Source: Euclidia mi (Eukaryota; Arthropoda; Insecta; Lepidoptera; Erebidae). From it: a DNA stretch of 64,000 nt. A model generated the notes under the pieces. The model did no database searches. It saw only the letters and a program-made list of their open reading frames with translations, and was not told the origin of the DNA. The stretch lies in the NCBI GenBank assembly GCA_944739405.2, contig OX123186.2:13166995-13230994 (forward strand). Direction: 5' to 3'. This document shows positions 10,331 to 19,490 of this stretch, piece by piece. A program made the translations under genes and the position numbers. The stretch's first letter is position 1; every line of letters begins with the position of its first letter.

Positions 10331-12690
10331 TCTTATACACCCTTGACGAATACCTGTAGGGGCCGGCAAGGCAGCTTGTTAGTGAGTTCTAAACTATAGC
10401 TCTGACATATGAACCTATTTTAAGACCTGGCTGTTTCTAGTTCAAAACAATTTACATCTACATCCCAATTACACATATGCCACCATTACCTATGCCTATG
10501 TCCAGCAGTAGAAGTTTCTAGGCTGTGATTTGACAAGACCTTTGGTGTATTTATATGAATCAAAAGAACCGCTTATTTTGTAACACGCCGGATAATATTA
10601 TACCCATATTAATGTAATGCTTTACTCGTAATCTTCAAAATGTCCGAAACTTACAACAAGGAAATCAAAAAGTACATACGAATGAGAGTCCGTAAGAAAT
10701 ACCTTGTCGTAAGTTTAGTGCGACGACGGTAAATATGCAGCCGTCTGTTCCCCTCTTACGTTATTTATCAACGAAGCCCGCATTAGCAGCAGAGCTAAGC
10801 TTCTAGCAAGATATTGTAAATCATAAGTACGTCCTGAGAATATGTCAAGTAAATCCTAAGATGGTGATAATAAGTCCAAATCCTTTATTCACTTAGGCAC
10901 AATGTGACACTTTACAACGTCATATAAAAATAAAAATAACTACCTACGTTACAAAAAACCGACATCAAAAACTAAAAACAAAAAAATAATAATGATTTAA
11001 TATTACTTAAAAACTATCTATTATTTATATGTGCTGTTTACTAAAAGGTTTAATAAATACAAACAAAAATGTTACTGTGAACAAAATTTATTAATATTCC
11101 GTTTATTAAACATTTTTCTCATCGTCACATTTTATATACTTAATAAATATTATAATAAAAAAATATTATTATTATTAATGCTGTACTAGTTGTTGCTAGC
11201 AGCTTCGCCTAGCCATGGCCTTCTTCCCCTTGTATTCCCATTGTAGTAGAATATTAAAATATCCTTCCTGGTGCCTACCGCAGTCTATATTTATAGCTTC
11301 AGTAGTTTAGGCTATGCGATGATAATTTATGCATTTTATATGTTAGTCAGGCAAAGTGATTTCAAGTTTGAATTAAGTGACGAAGGCCAATCAGTAAAAA
11401 TAAGTCTTCACATACTGCAAGATTCTAAGTAAATATCAGATGAAATGTCGATATGTCACACTATAATTATACGATATATGTAATAGTAATAATACTTTTA
11501 ATACTATCCTCGCGTGATTCACGAACACACCCGATCATCCCCGAAATGAGGACACCGACAATGATAGGGTCGGACGTGGCAATTTAATTACTAAAACGTA
11601 CATTTTTCGCGACAGTCATGTGCCACTCCTTGGGAATTCAATTTATGGAAGCCATTTTATATTACATTATTCTGTTCCGTACAGACAAAGAGTTTACGTC
11701 GTTTTTGAAATTGCTGCAATTCCGGCGAATTATTTGTCCTTTAAGAGGATAAATGTTTATTGGTTATTATTGTTTTATGATATTGTGTTATAATATTATG
11801 TTTGGACTTGTTTGTTGTATTGAATTAGCCTACTTTATTTATTGAGTTTTGTTATGTATACGGTTAGGTGGATTCCATCATGAATTGCCTACTAAAAAGT
11901 ACCTATGCTGTTGCTTGACTAAAATAATTACAGGTTATAAATATACTCTCTGTGCCTCAGACAGTATGATAAGCTCATGCTGCTGTCATGATAAAAATGA
12001 CAAAATCAATAGCTTCCTTTTGCGTGATTGTGAAAAGTTTGCGTCATACAGCTGAACAACAAATGACTATAGTCCGTGTCACGAGAACATAGACTTTTTG
12101 TAAACAAAGAATTTCTATTAAGTGACTTAGCGATAGTTCTGTCAGAAACAAATAATGTCAAATCCAATGAGCGCAATGGTACATAGATACGTGTCATTGG
12201 AAACTAATATGTCAATGGATCGGGTTTTTATCGATATTATGCGTTGTCAACAGGATCTTTTAATTTTTTGAGGTACTGACGCCTAGAATGTCAACATTAA
12301 TTGGCGTAAGTTCATTGAAATGTTACATTCTTGGGCTTAACATGCATTTATCAGAAGACGAAATTAAAATTGTTAGTTATAAAGAAGGGGTAAAAAGTTA
12401 AATACAAGTTTATAGGATCGCAATGCTCTTCCCGATGCCGGCATCTCGAAAAAGCGGGTGCAGAATTGCAGATGGTAAACTATTAGTCGCGCAGTAAATT
12501 ATTTATACCTAAAAAGCAATTGCGTTTTCAGAATACCGTAACTTTTAATGGATTTTGTTTAAGTTCATTCTGACGATTTCATTCACAGACAATGTAAAAT
12601 CTCCATGCCTCGAAATTTTTATACAATTTACTTACTACCTAGTTATTTGTAATATTATTCATTGTTGGTCAATAATTTAATATTTTAGGA
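10331..12690. other. No gene seen; one weak repeat fragment
   Basis: Mostly AT-rich without motif. About 11190-11400 (GCAGCTTCGCCTAGCCATGG and following) resembles a widespread repeat type and is echoed at 22790. The open frame at 11849-12055 has no recognisable feature. Confidence 0.45.
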
Positions 12691-12716
12691 TAGGTTAGGT
12701 TAGGTTAGGTTAGGTT
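12691..12716 (+). repeat. TTAGG telomere-type tract
   Basis: Five TTAGG units. This is the first of the tracts separating the retroposons. Confidence 0.9.
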
Positions 12717-12885
12717 CCCCGCTTATGCGAATCCCTACCCTCCGACACACGGGTACATGAGGAACACGGGTTGGTTTTTAGTCAGTAAGAGTCTGACAGT
12801 CCCCTTCGTCCTTCCCCCGGGGCGGAGGGACTCTATGAGGATTTTCCAACCCGACACCAAAAAAAAAACAAAAAGAAAAAGAAAG
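12717..12885 (+). mobile_element. Short R1-type retroposon, 5'-truncated copy A
   Basis: Starts inside the family (ACCCTCCGACACACGGGTAC) and keeps the 3' end, including GTCAGTAAGAGTCTGACAGT, a small hairpin, and CCAACCCGACACC before an A-rich tail. It matches the ends of the copies at 14434-15015 and 47321-47932. Non-coding. Confidence 0.8.
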
Positions 12886-12902
12886 TTAGGTTAGGTTAGG
12901 TT

Positions 12903-13395
12903 TCACCTCGGGCACGCCACGATAGTGGCGGTAAGTCCCGTGGTTGAAGAGTGGTCGGAGAGACGTCACGGCATCCTCACCTTCCGGATAACTCAAATCC
13001 TTACCGGCCATGGTTGTTTTGGCCGGTATTTGTGGAGGATAGGCCGGGAGGAAACGCCCGGATGCCACCATTGTGGCAGCAGCCGCGACCCTGTCGAAGA
13101 CACGGCGTTGCATACTTTGGCGGAATCCCTAGCCTGGGCATCGCAGCGCCGTGATCTGGTCGCGGCTCTGGATACGGTTGTCCTCTTGCTCCCGGCCGTA
13201 GTTCTGTCTATGGTCCGGAGTGAGAGGTCCTGGAACGCCGTCGCCTCCTTCTGCGAAGCAGTCATGCTGAGCAAGGAGGCGGCGGAGCGGGAGAGGGAAA
13301 TATATCGCCCTCTCCCCAACCGGGCATCGGGAATGTCGAACAAGAGACGACCTCCGACCACCCTAAATTTAGTGCCTGCGGACGGTGAGCGCTGA
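12903..13395 (+). pseudogene. R1-clade LINE ORF2, C-terminal fragment
   Basis: The frame is open from the element's truncated start and runs to a TGA at 13393-13395. It carries HGILTFRITQILTGHGCFG, then a cysteine-histidine motif (CHHC followed by HTLAES) that ends R1-clade ORF2 proteins and is thought to bind nucleic acid. No endonuclease or RT is present, because the copy is 5'-truncated. The C-terminal residues are intact with no frame break, so the insertion is not very old. It has no plausible function by itself. Open frames in other phases over 12951-13713 are a by-product of high GC content. Confidence 0.85.
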
Positions 13396-13798
13396 GGCTG
13401 CTCCCTGTCCGCCAAAAGGCGGGAGGCGGCGCGTGTCCTCGCCGCCTCCCAAGTAGCTTTGTAAGGTGATGGATGCGAGAAGTTTGATGGATGCAAGAAG
13501 TTTGATGGATGATTGCGAGATCATGACGAGACGGGGCCCGCCAATACCAACGGCGGGCCAATCCCAGGCGGGGTCGCGAGAAAGTATGCTATCCGCGAAT
13601 CGCGTGATCCCGCCAACATACGGGACCCGTAGGGACACCGCGGTGGGTTTTAGTGGGTATGCCCCGAACGACTTTAGGCGAGAGCTTCCACCTACCTCCT
13701 CCGTCAGTCCCAAGCCCAGCCGTTTTAATGGCTGGGTTGGCGGTGTTGAGATGACTCATAAGGAGAGTTTCCCACCGTAGTGAACAAAAAAAAAAAAA
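12903..13798 (+). mobile_element. 5'-truncated R1-clade LINE (copy B) in TTAGG repeats
   Basis: Begins directly after a TTAGG tract, holds the end of ORF2 (to 13395), a GC-rich 3' UTR of about 390 bp and a 13-nt A tail (13786-13798) followed by GGTTAGG. The UTR includes an 18-bp unit repeated in tandem (about 13468-13511, GATGGATG core) and ACACCGCGGTGGGTTTTAGT, a phrase echoed at 62328-62350. Confidence 0.85.
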
Positions 13799-13817
13799 GG
13801 TTAGGTTAGGTTAGGTT

Positions 13818-14429
13818 CCCCCTCGTGGGATCTCAACCTTGTAGTGGTGGGGGGCTCAATAACCGTGGGTTTGAGGTACACCCACGGTGAAGCTTAGTGG
13901 GATCCCGGGAGGGGACACTCCACGTGGGCTTGCTTGAGGCCTGCGTAGGATGCGTCCAAAGTGCGGGTGCGGGGGACAGCTCTGTCTGTCCCTCCGGGTG
14001 CGGTCGCGGGAGGAGAGGCATGTCGGTGTTGCGTTGCCGCGCGCCCGGCAGGGAGATACCCGCAACCAAATGGGGGCGCACAATTCGATGCGTCGCGGTG
14101 TGGCCGCAGAGGAAGAGGAGATGCGGTGTTGCGTTGCCGTCCTCCCTATCCTCTGCGGCCGCTGGGTGTTTTGGCGGCAGAGCCCAACACCTTAATTTGC
14201 CGCCAAGGGGGTTTTGTTCGGGGTCCGCCTGACCATCTGGCGGGCCAATGCCCGTTGGAGCGTGGTGACGAATGCTTCGGCGATGCCCTACCCTCCGACA
14301 CAGGGGTACATGAGAAAGTCAAGGTGGTTTTTAGTGGAAACACCACATACTCTGGCTCTCATTTCCCCCAAGAGTCGGAGATCCGAAGGGATTTTCCACC
14401 TCGTAAAAAAATATTAAAAAGAAAAAAAA
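13818..14429 (+). mobile_element. Short R1-type retroposon, full-length copy C (612 bp)
   Basis: Starts with a C run and GTGGGATCTCAACCTTG directly after TTAGG repeats and ends in an A-rich tail. The 5' two thirds match copies D and E (CACGGTGAAGCT, GGATCCCGGGAGGGGAC, CCAAATGGGGGCGCAC, CTCTGCGGCCGCTGGGTGTT). The last about 130 bp differ (GTGGTTTTTAGTGG..., not the GTCAGTAAGAGTCTGACAGT of the others), so it is a second subfamily. Overlapping open frames exist in all phases but none starts with a good ATG context. Confidence 0.8.
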
Positions 14430-14433
14430 GGTT

Positions 14434-15015
14434 CCCCCCATAGGATCTCCACCTTGTCGTGTTGGGGGTGCTCAGTAACTGTGGGTAACGTCCAACATTT
14501 ACGGTGAAGCTAAGCCGGATCCCGGGAGGGGACGCTCCACGTGGGCTTGCGTGGGGCCTGCGTAGGATGCGTCTCAGGGTGCGGGTGTGGGGGTCAGTTC
14601 TGTCTGTCCCTCGCAGTCGGGTGTTGTCGCGGGAGAAGAGGTGTGTCGGTGTTGCGTTGCCGCGCGCCCTATCTCCCGCGACCAAATGGGGGCGCACCAT
14701 CGTTGCGTCGCGCTCGGGCCGCAGAGGAAGAGGAGATGCGGTGTTGCGTTGTCGTCCTCTCTATCCTCTGCGGCCGCTGGGTGTTTTGGTGGCGGAGCCC
14801 AACACCTTCATCCGCCGTCAAGGGCGTTTCGTTCGGGGCCCACCTGACCATGTGGCGGGCCAATACCCGTCGGGGGATAGCGAGGAATGCTTCGGTGAAA
14901 CCCTACCCTCCGACACATGGGTACATGAGGAGCACGGGTTGGTTTTAAGTCAGTAAGAGTCTGACAGTCCCCTTCGTCCTTCCTTGAGGTTTTCCAACCC
15001 GACACAAAAAGAAAA
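14434..15015 (+). mobile_element. Short R1-type retroposon, copy D (582 bp)
   Basis: Begins four bases after the tail of copy C and ends with an A-rich tail followed by three TTAGG units. Same ends as copy E at 47321-47932, with a deletion in the 3' part near 14985. The 150-codon frame from 14504 begins with GTG, not ATG, and differs from the matching frame of copy E at 21 residues by eye, so I do not call it a gene. Confidence 0.8.
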
Positions 15016-15103
15016 GGTTAGGTTAGGTTACTTTGAGCAAATTATTTATTTTCTATGATTTAAAAAAAATCATGTCAATAATAGGGTAATATGTAGGTAT
15101 GTA

Positions 15104-15413
15104 CAGTCACGAGCATAAATATATTACTATGGGCAGATTAGCAAAAATATCTGTCCCAAGAATGAGTTCAATAATATCTGTCTGCACGTATGCAGCAAAA
15201 ATATCTGATATTATCAGGCAGCATAACGAAGTGGCATCAAAATTATGTGATGACAATGTCGAAGCATAAATATCTGATGTGACAGGTGGCAAAATGTTAT
15301 GATCCCTTGTGGAGAGCAAAAATATGTAACGTTTTATATTTCTGTAATTTGCATTGATTCCGCCCTAAAAGCATAAATATGTGACACCAACCAGGTGGCA
15401 ATAATATCTGACA
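15104..15413 (+). repeat. Left terminal inverted repeat with periodic motif
   Basis: A 13-bp motif close to GCAWAAATATSTG recurs at 15113, 15141, 15168, 15195, 15264, 15289 (worn), 15316, 15371 and 15398, with a further worn one at 15221. Most neighbouring starts are 25-28 bp apart, one gap is 43 and one is 55. Such subterminal motifs are often transposase binding sites; that is inference here. Confidence 0.8.
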
Positions 15414-15512
15414 TTATTTTATCTTCAATTTAATTTAAAATTTATACGAAATAGTTAAAAAAACAAATGTTATTTTACATTGTTTTAATATAGGCTGTCG
15501 TTTTATACTATA

Positions 15513-15855
15513 CAGAGTGTAAAAAGACCCTTAATGAAAACTAAAATCCCATGTTGTACCAATCACTACGAACATTTTTTTCTTCGGCACCTTACCTGGG
15601 AAATTACTGGTTCAGGAGATATTGAGATATATAAAATCGATGCATTTACCCCGCCAACCTGTTCTATAGATGTCCTATGCACCCATGAATAAGTAGGGTT
15701 TCCGAAAATTGCACGCGCGCCCTATTAATTGCGGATTAAAAAATGTGTCTGCTTAAAAAATATCATTTCCCAGGTATTATTTTTGGTTAGTATGACTTGG
15801 CACGATGTCCATAACGAGTAGACTTCGGCTTGTTGATGGGTCCTGTGGCACCCTG
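15513..15855. mobile_element. Possible nested MITE
   Basis: CAGAGTGTAAAAAGACCC after TA, and GGGTCCTGTGGCACCCTG before TA, are imperfect inverted ends (about 13 of 18 positions). 343 bp, no ORF. Weak evidence. Confidence 0.35.
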
Positions 15856-16209
15856 TATTTATGTCTAGACATATCCAATACTACGACCGAATTAAATTAT
15901 TTATTATTGTAGTTGGTAGATCTATTTTATCTACGGCTGCCGAGTAACGAGTAATAGTTTATGAATAGGGTATCTTATTGCCTAGTCAAATCAGTAACTT
16001 TTTGTCACCTGTCGAAACGCTAGTTTTGTATTTTTTCAACTGCTGTACTATTTTATGGTTTTATTTATATGAAATTTGCTGTAAGAGCAAAATCAAAATT
16101 TAAGAATAGTTATAGTGGTGATTTGAGACAATGTTTTTGATAAACGATAACTTGCAATTTATTTTTAATACTGTCTGATCCCCTATTGTTTTTAAAGTAA
16201 TATACCAAG

Positions 16210-16640
16210 CTCCCAGACCTTACTTATTTTTTTTGGATTTCATTGGATTGACGATGACTTACCGAACAGTATCCATTTATGAAGACATACACAGATACTA
16301 TTCGATGCACATATTCCATTCATTGCTCTCGAATAACTCGTGAGTGGTTTAAAAGTTAATATTCAAAGAGAGGGTTTTTCTATGTGTAACATTCGCGTAA
16401 ATCCAAGAAAATACTATAGAGACCTTAAAGTTAATCAATTTCCCTTCAGAGAACCTTGATTTGAATCCCATTGCGAATCTGTGGAGTTCAATGTTTCAAC
16501 AATAGGATCCAACTCTGGCTGGAACCCATGATTTTCTACGTTGTCACACCTTTGACATTTGGGAGTCACTCCGAGGCTCGCAAGTGTGTGTTAATATAGT
16601 TCTACTACGCAAGAGAGGCTACAGGGCGTAATGATGCAAA
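16210..16640 (+). pseudogene. Tc1-like transposase relic
   Basis: At about 16453-16510 the plus strand reads ENLDLNPIANLWSSMFQQ, which resembles the PDLNPIENLW block that holds the third catalytic residue of Tc1 transposases; here the E is A. About 120 bp upstream, with a frame change, DAHIPF and REWFK resemble the block around the second catalytic D. Downstream about 16540-16610 a KRGY segment fits the usual C-terminal end. Stops and frameshifts are many. It lies inside the long-TIR element and may be the remains of its own transposase. Confidence 0.45.
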
Positions 16641-16709
16641 TGGTGGATTTACTCGATTTTAATTCATTATGTTTAATTAGATTTCACTGGAAGATAACAA
16701 GATCCGCAA

Positions 16710-17300
16710 GTTTATAAATTTACTAGGAAATTCTAAACGGGAGATAAATTGTATTATTTTACGCCCATATTATCGCAAATTTATCAATTTGCGACGTCTC
16801 GTGGTAAATTTATAAGCTACCGGATATCTATTCGTAAGATTCTAAACGGTTCAACCAATCACAGAAGTTTCACATTAATTTTAAGCTTCTTTAAAATACG
16901 GCAAATAACATACTGCTCTCGCTCTCTGATTGGTCGGTCGGTGATAATGAAGGTCGGCATCAATTCAACTTAATATGTTAGGTTTTCTTGTGACCCTGAA
17001 CAGAAAAATAGGAGCCTTGCGAAGCAGGGTTTCGTTAACTTAGGCTCATAAACATCGCAATAGTTCCAGTTTATTCGTTAAAGTGGCGAAAAATGGTGGT
17101 GGAGAGAAAGGAAAAAAACACGTGACTTATTCAACCAATCAGAGCCCACATGGCGTTTGGTAATTTTTTACTTATTATTTTACGCATGAATTTGTAAGTT
17201 AAGCCATTTGCGAAAAGGTGGGCGTTAAATAATACAATTTATCTCTCGTTTAGAATCCTACGAAATTTTATACATTTCTTAGGAAATTTATAAATTTTTA
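16710..17300. repeat. Inner inverted repeat pair, possible nested MITE
   Basis: GATAAATTGTATTATTTTACG with the preceding TTCTAAACGG (about 16722-16765) is matched in reverse complement at about 17220-17262, with related AT-rich flanks. About 0.5 kb lies between. No ORF of interest between them. Confidence 0.5.
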
Positions 17301-17450
17301 TTAAGTTGATTAGGCAAATAAAAACAAAAAATATTTATACGTGTTTTTGTTTTTATTCTTTGCCCGGCAAAATACATAACAATAAAACATTTTAGCCCAT
17401 TTTACCGCCGCTATACATAATATCAAATATTTTATTGTTTATAAATTGTA

Positions 17451-17761
17451 TGTCAGATATTATTGCCACCTAGTTGGTGATACATATTAAATGCTTTTAG
17501 GGCGGAATCAATGCAAATTACAGAAATATAAAACGTTACATATTTTTGCTCTCCAAAAGGGATCATAACATTTTGCCACCTGTCATATCAGATATTTATG
17601 CTTCGACATTTTCACCACATAATTTTGATGCCACTTCATTAAGTTGCCTGATAATATCAGATATTTTTGCTGCGTACGTGCAGACAGATATTATTGAACT
17701 CATTCTTGGGACAGATAGTTTTGCTAATCTGCCCATAGTAATATATTTATGCTCGTGACTG
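17451..17761 (-). repeat. Right terminal inverted repeat
   Basis: Reverse complement of 15104-15413 with a few dozen differences or fewer by eye, including the periodic motif. Ends GTGACTG then TA. Confidence 0.85.
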
Positions 17762-17764
17762 TAC

Positions 17765-17964
17765 NNNNNNNNNNNNNNNNNNNNNNNNNNNNNNNNNNNN
17801 NNNNNNNNNNNNNNNNNNNNNNNNNNNNNNNNNNNNNNNNNNNNNNNNNNNNNNNNNNNNNNNNNNNNNNNNNNNNNNNNNNNNNNNNNNNNNNNNNNNN
17901 NNNNNNNNNNNNNNNNNNNNNNNNNNNNNNNNNNNNNNNNNNNNNNNNNNNNNNNNNNNNNNNN
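17765..17964. other. Assembly gap (N run)
   Basis: About 200 N. True length unknown. Open frames drawn across it have no meaning. Confidence 0.99.
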
Positions 17965-18075
17965 ATATGCCAACGCTTCGGCCGAATAGCTTCGGTCGTG
18001 GTCGTGGCGGGACTGGCGGGACTTTTCGGCCGAAACGTTGGCAAATACCGAGGTATTTCGCCAGTGAGGCCTCGC
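17965..18075. repeat. Hairpin-rich repeat fragment next to the gap
   Basis: GCCAACGCTTCGGCCGAA (17969-17986) pairs with 18025-18042 with one mismatch, and AAATACCGAGGTATTT (18043-18058) is self-complementary but for its centre. It has the look of a MITE end, but the other end is lost in the gap. Confidence 0.5.
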
Positions 18076-18165
18076 GTCCCATTTTACAAAGTAAGAAGTA
18101 GTACTGTGTTCCATTATAAAATATTTTTGTAAACATTTCAAATCTCGCCCATTTAATCAACGGTT

Positions 18166-18230
18166 CAAAAGTAACTTAAGGTACCACAAAATGTAGACGT
18201 AACATTTTGTGGTACCTTAAGTTACTTTTG
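18166..18230. repeat. Perfect 29-bp hairpin
   Basis: Arms 18166-18194 and 18202-18230 are exact complements (begin CAAAAGTAACTTAAGG) with a 7-nt loop AGACGTA. It lies about 95 bp before the mariner pseudogene. It could be two abutting terminal repeats of a transposon. Confidence 0.85.
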
Positions 18231-18324
18231 AAAACATTAAGCAACTTTAAATAAAATAAAACACAGTCTAATAAAAATACTCACCATTTTGATGTAAAAA
18301 TGTGACAAAACCCATTACATAACC

Positions 18325-19062
18325 ATGTCGCGTATTTTAAAAGATGACTTAGTACTTGCAGCCTATAAGAGATGCATTGGTCATTTCTTAAAGGATAATT
18401 TAAAAAAGAATAGGGTGGTGAAATCGAAACAACGACTGAAGCGGTACGCAAAGGGAGGTCACAGAAAAATTTTGTTTACGGATTGAATTTTTTTTATAAT
18501 TGAGCAACATTTTAAGAAACAAAATGACCGTGATTATGCTCAAAGCTCTAAGGAAGCTTCCCAATTAGTCGAAAAAGTGCAGCGTGGGCAATATCCGACT
18601 TCAGTGATGGTTTGGTAAGGTGTTAGCTATGAAGGAGTGACTGAGCCATATTTTTGTGAAAAACGTATCAAAACATCGGCACAAGTGTATCAAAATACGA
18701 TTATTTAGAAGGTAGTTAAGCCCCTTAACAACACCATTTTCAATAACCAAGTATGGTCCTTCCAGCAAGACTCGGCACCGGGTCATAAAGCTCGGTCCAC
18801 GCAGTCTTGGTTGGAAGCGAACGTTTCGGACTTCATCAGAGCCAAAGACTGGCCGTCGCCGCGTCGTCTAGTCCCGATCTTAATCCGCTGGATTGTGATG
18901 GTCAGTTTTAGAGAATATGGCTTGCTCTAACAATCATATCAACAATCCATACGAATGGCAGTGTAGAATTTTCCCATGGAAAGAGTGCATGCTTCTATTG
19001 ATAACTGGCCTCAACATTTAAAGGACTATATTGCAGCCAATGGAGACTACATCGAATAAGGT
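18325..19062 (+). pseudogene. mariner/maT-like transposase, dead copy
   Basis: One frame runs from ATG 18325 to about 18865 with three stops (near 18484, 18616 and 18706), then shifts. The first catalytic D is in ILFTD, the second in FQQDSAPGH, the third in SPDLNPLD after a frameshift that looks like a small insertion. I count about 37 residues between the second and third D, which fits the DD37D (maT) group. The C-terminal end reads ERVHASIDNWPQ and a stop near 19060. The enzyme would cut and paste its element by binding terminal repeats; this copy cannot make it. The N-terminal helix-turn-helix region is poorly preserved or missing. Terminal repeats not securely identified. Confidence 0.8.
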
Positions 19063-19192
19063 TTTTATATTTTAATTTTTTTTATATTTATGTATTAAAC
19101 TAACACACTGTAAAAGTAATAAATGTAATTTGCAAATAAAAAAATATTTTTTCTTTGTTACAATATTTATGGCAAGACTAGGTAGACTCCGC

Positions 19193-19309
19193 CCCATATT
19201 CGAAATTATTCGAATCATTTTTTTCTGATTCGGTTATGGATACGGATATTTTTTAATTTCGGATATCCGATAGTTTCGGTTACGGATATGGATATCCTTA
19301 ACATCCCTG
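19193..19309 (-). mobile_element. hAT-like MITE end rich in CGGATA units
   Basis: Ends TTAACATCCCTG, a typical hAT-type terminus (CAGGGATGTTA on the minus strand), and inside repeats GGATAT and TACGGATA. The other end is not seen. Style matches the better preserved hAT MITE at 36647-37064. Confidence 0.5.
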
Positions 19310-19490
19310 GGCGAAACCATTAGACTGCTATGCATCTCGCATTCAAACTCACGACGTAGGTAGGTACATCACTGACCTTGCTATTGATAAAATATGTATA
19401 CTAACTATTGAATGCCCAAATAACATCGAAAAGTCAGTGCTGTGCGCAGTGGATTTTCATTATACTTTATGCGAAGCAGTTTGTTGGGCT

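Larger units (their letters stand above)
12691..15030 (+). mobile_element. Block of four retroposon copies embedded in TTAGG repeats
   Basis: TTAGG tracts lie at 12691-12716 (five units), 12886-12902 (three), 13799-13817 (three) and 15016-15030 (three); only GGTT (14430-14433) separates the third and fourth copies. Every element 5' end follows GGTT and every A-rich tail is followed by GGTTAGG or TTAGG, so the insertions are all in the same orientation and nearly the same phase of the repeat. R1-clade LINEs of the TRAS and SART groups are known to target insect telomeric repeats; this block fits that habit. Whether it is telomeric or an interstitial island cannot be told. Confidence 0.85.
15104..17761. 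mobile_element. 2.66-kb DNA element with about 310-bp terminal inverted repeats
   Basis: CAGTCACGAGCATAAATAT at the left end is matched by its reverse complement at the right end, and the match runs inward about 310 bp (15104-15413 and 17451-17761). TA flanks both ends (15102-15103, 17762-17763), as for Tc1/mariner-type insertion. The inside has no long ORF but a Tc1-like transposase relic (about 16210-16640) and two possible nested MITEs. Probably a dead or non-autonomous element. The right end lies one base from the assembly gap. Confidence 0.85.

Noticed and set aside
12886..13713. Minus-strand open frames over the R1 LINE fragment
   Set aside because: Shadows due to high GC; the plus strand has the family motif.
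14504..14956. 150-codon open frame in retroposon copy D, matched at 47390-47842 in copy E
   Set aside because: Both begin with GTG, other frames are equally open in this GC-rich sequence, and the two proteins differ at 21 of 150 residues by eye, so no sign of protein-level constraint.
17596..18160. Open frames running across the N gap
   Set aside because: They are created by treating N as sense codons.
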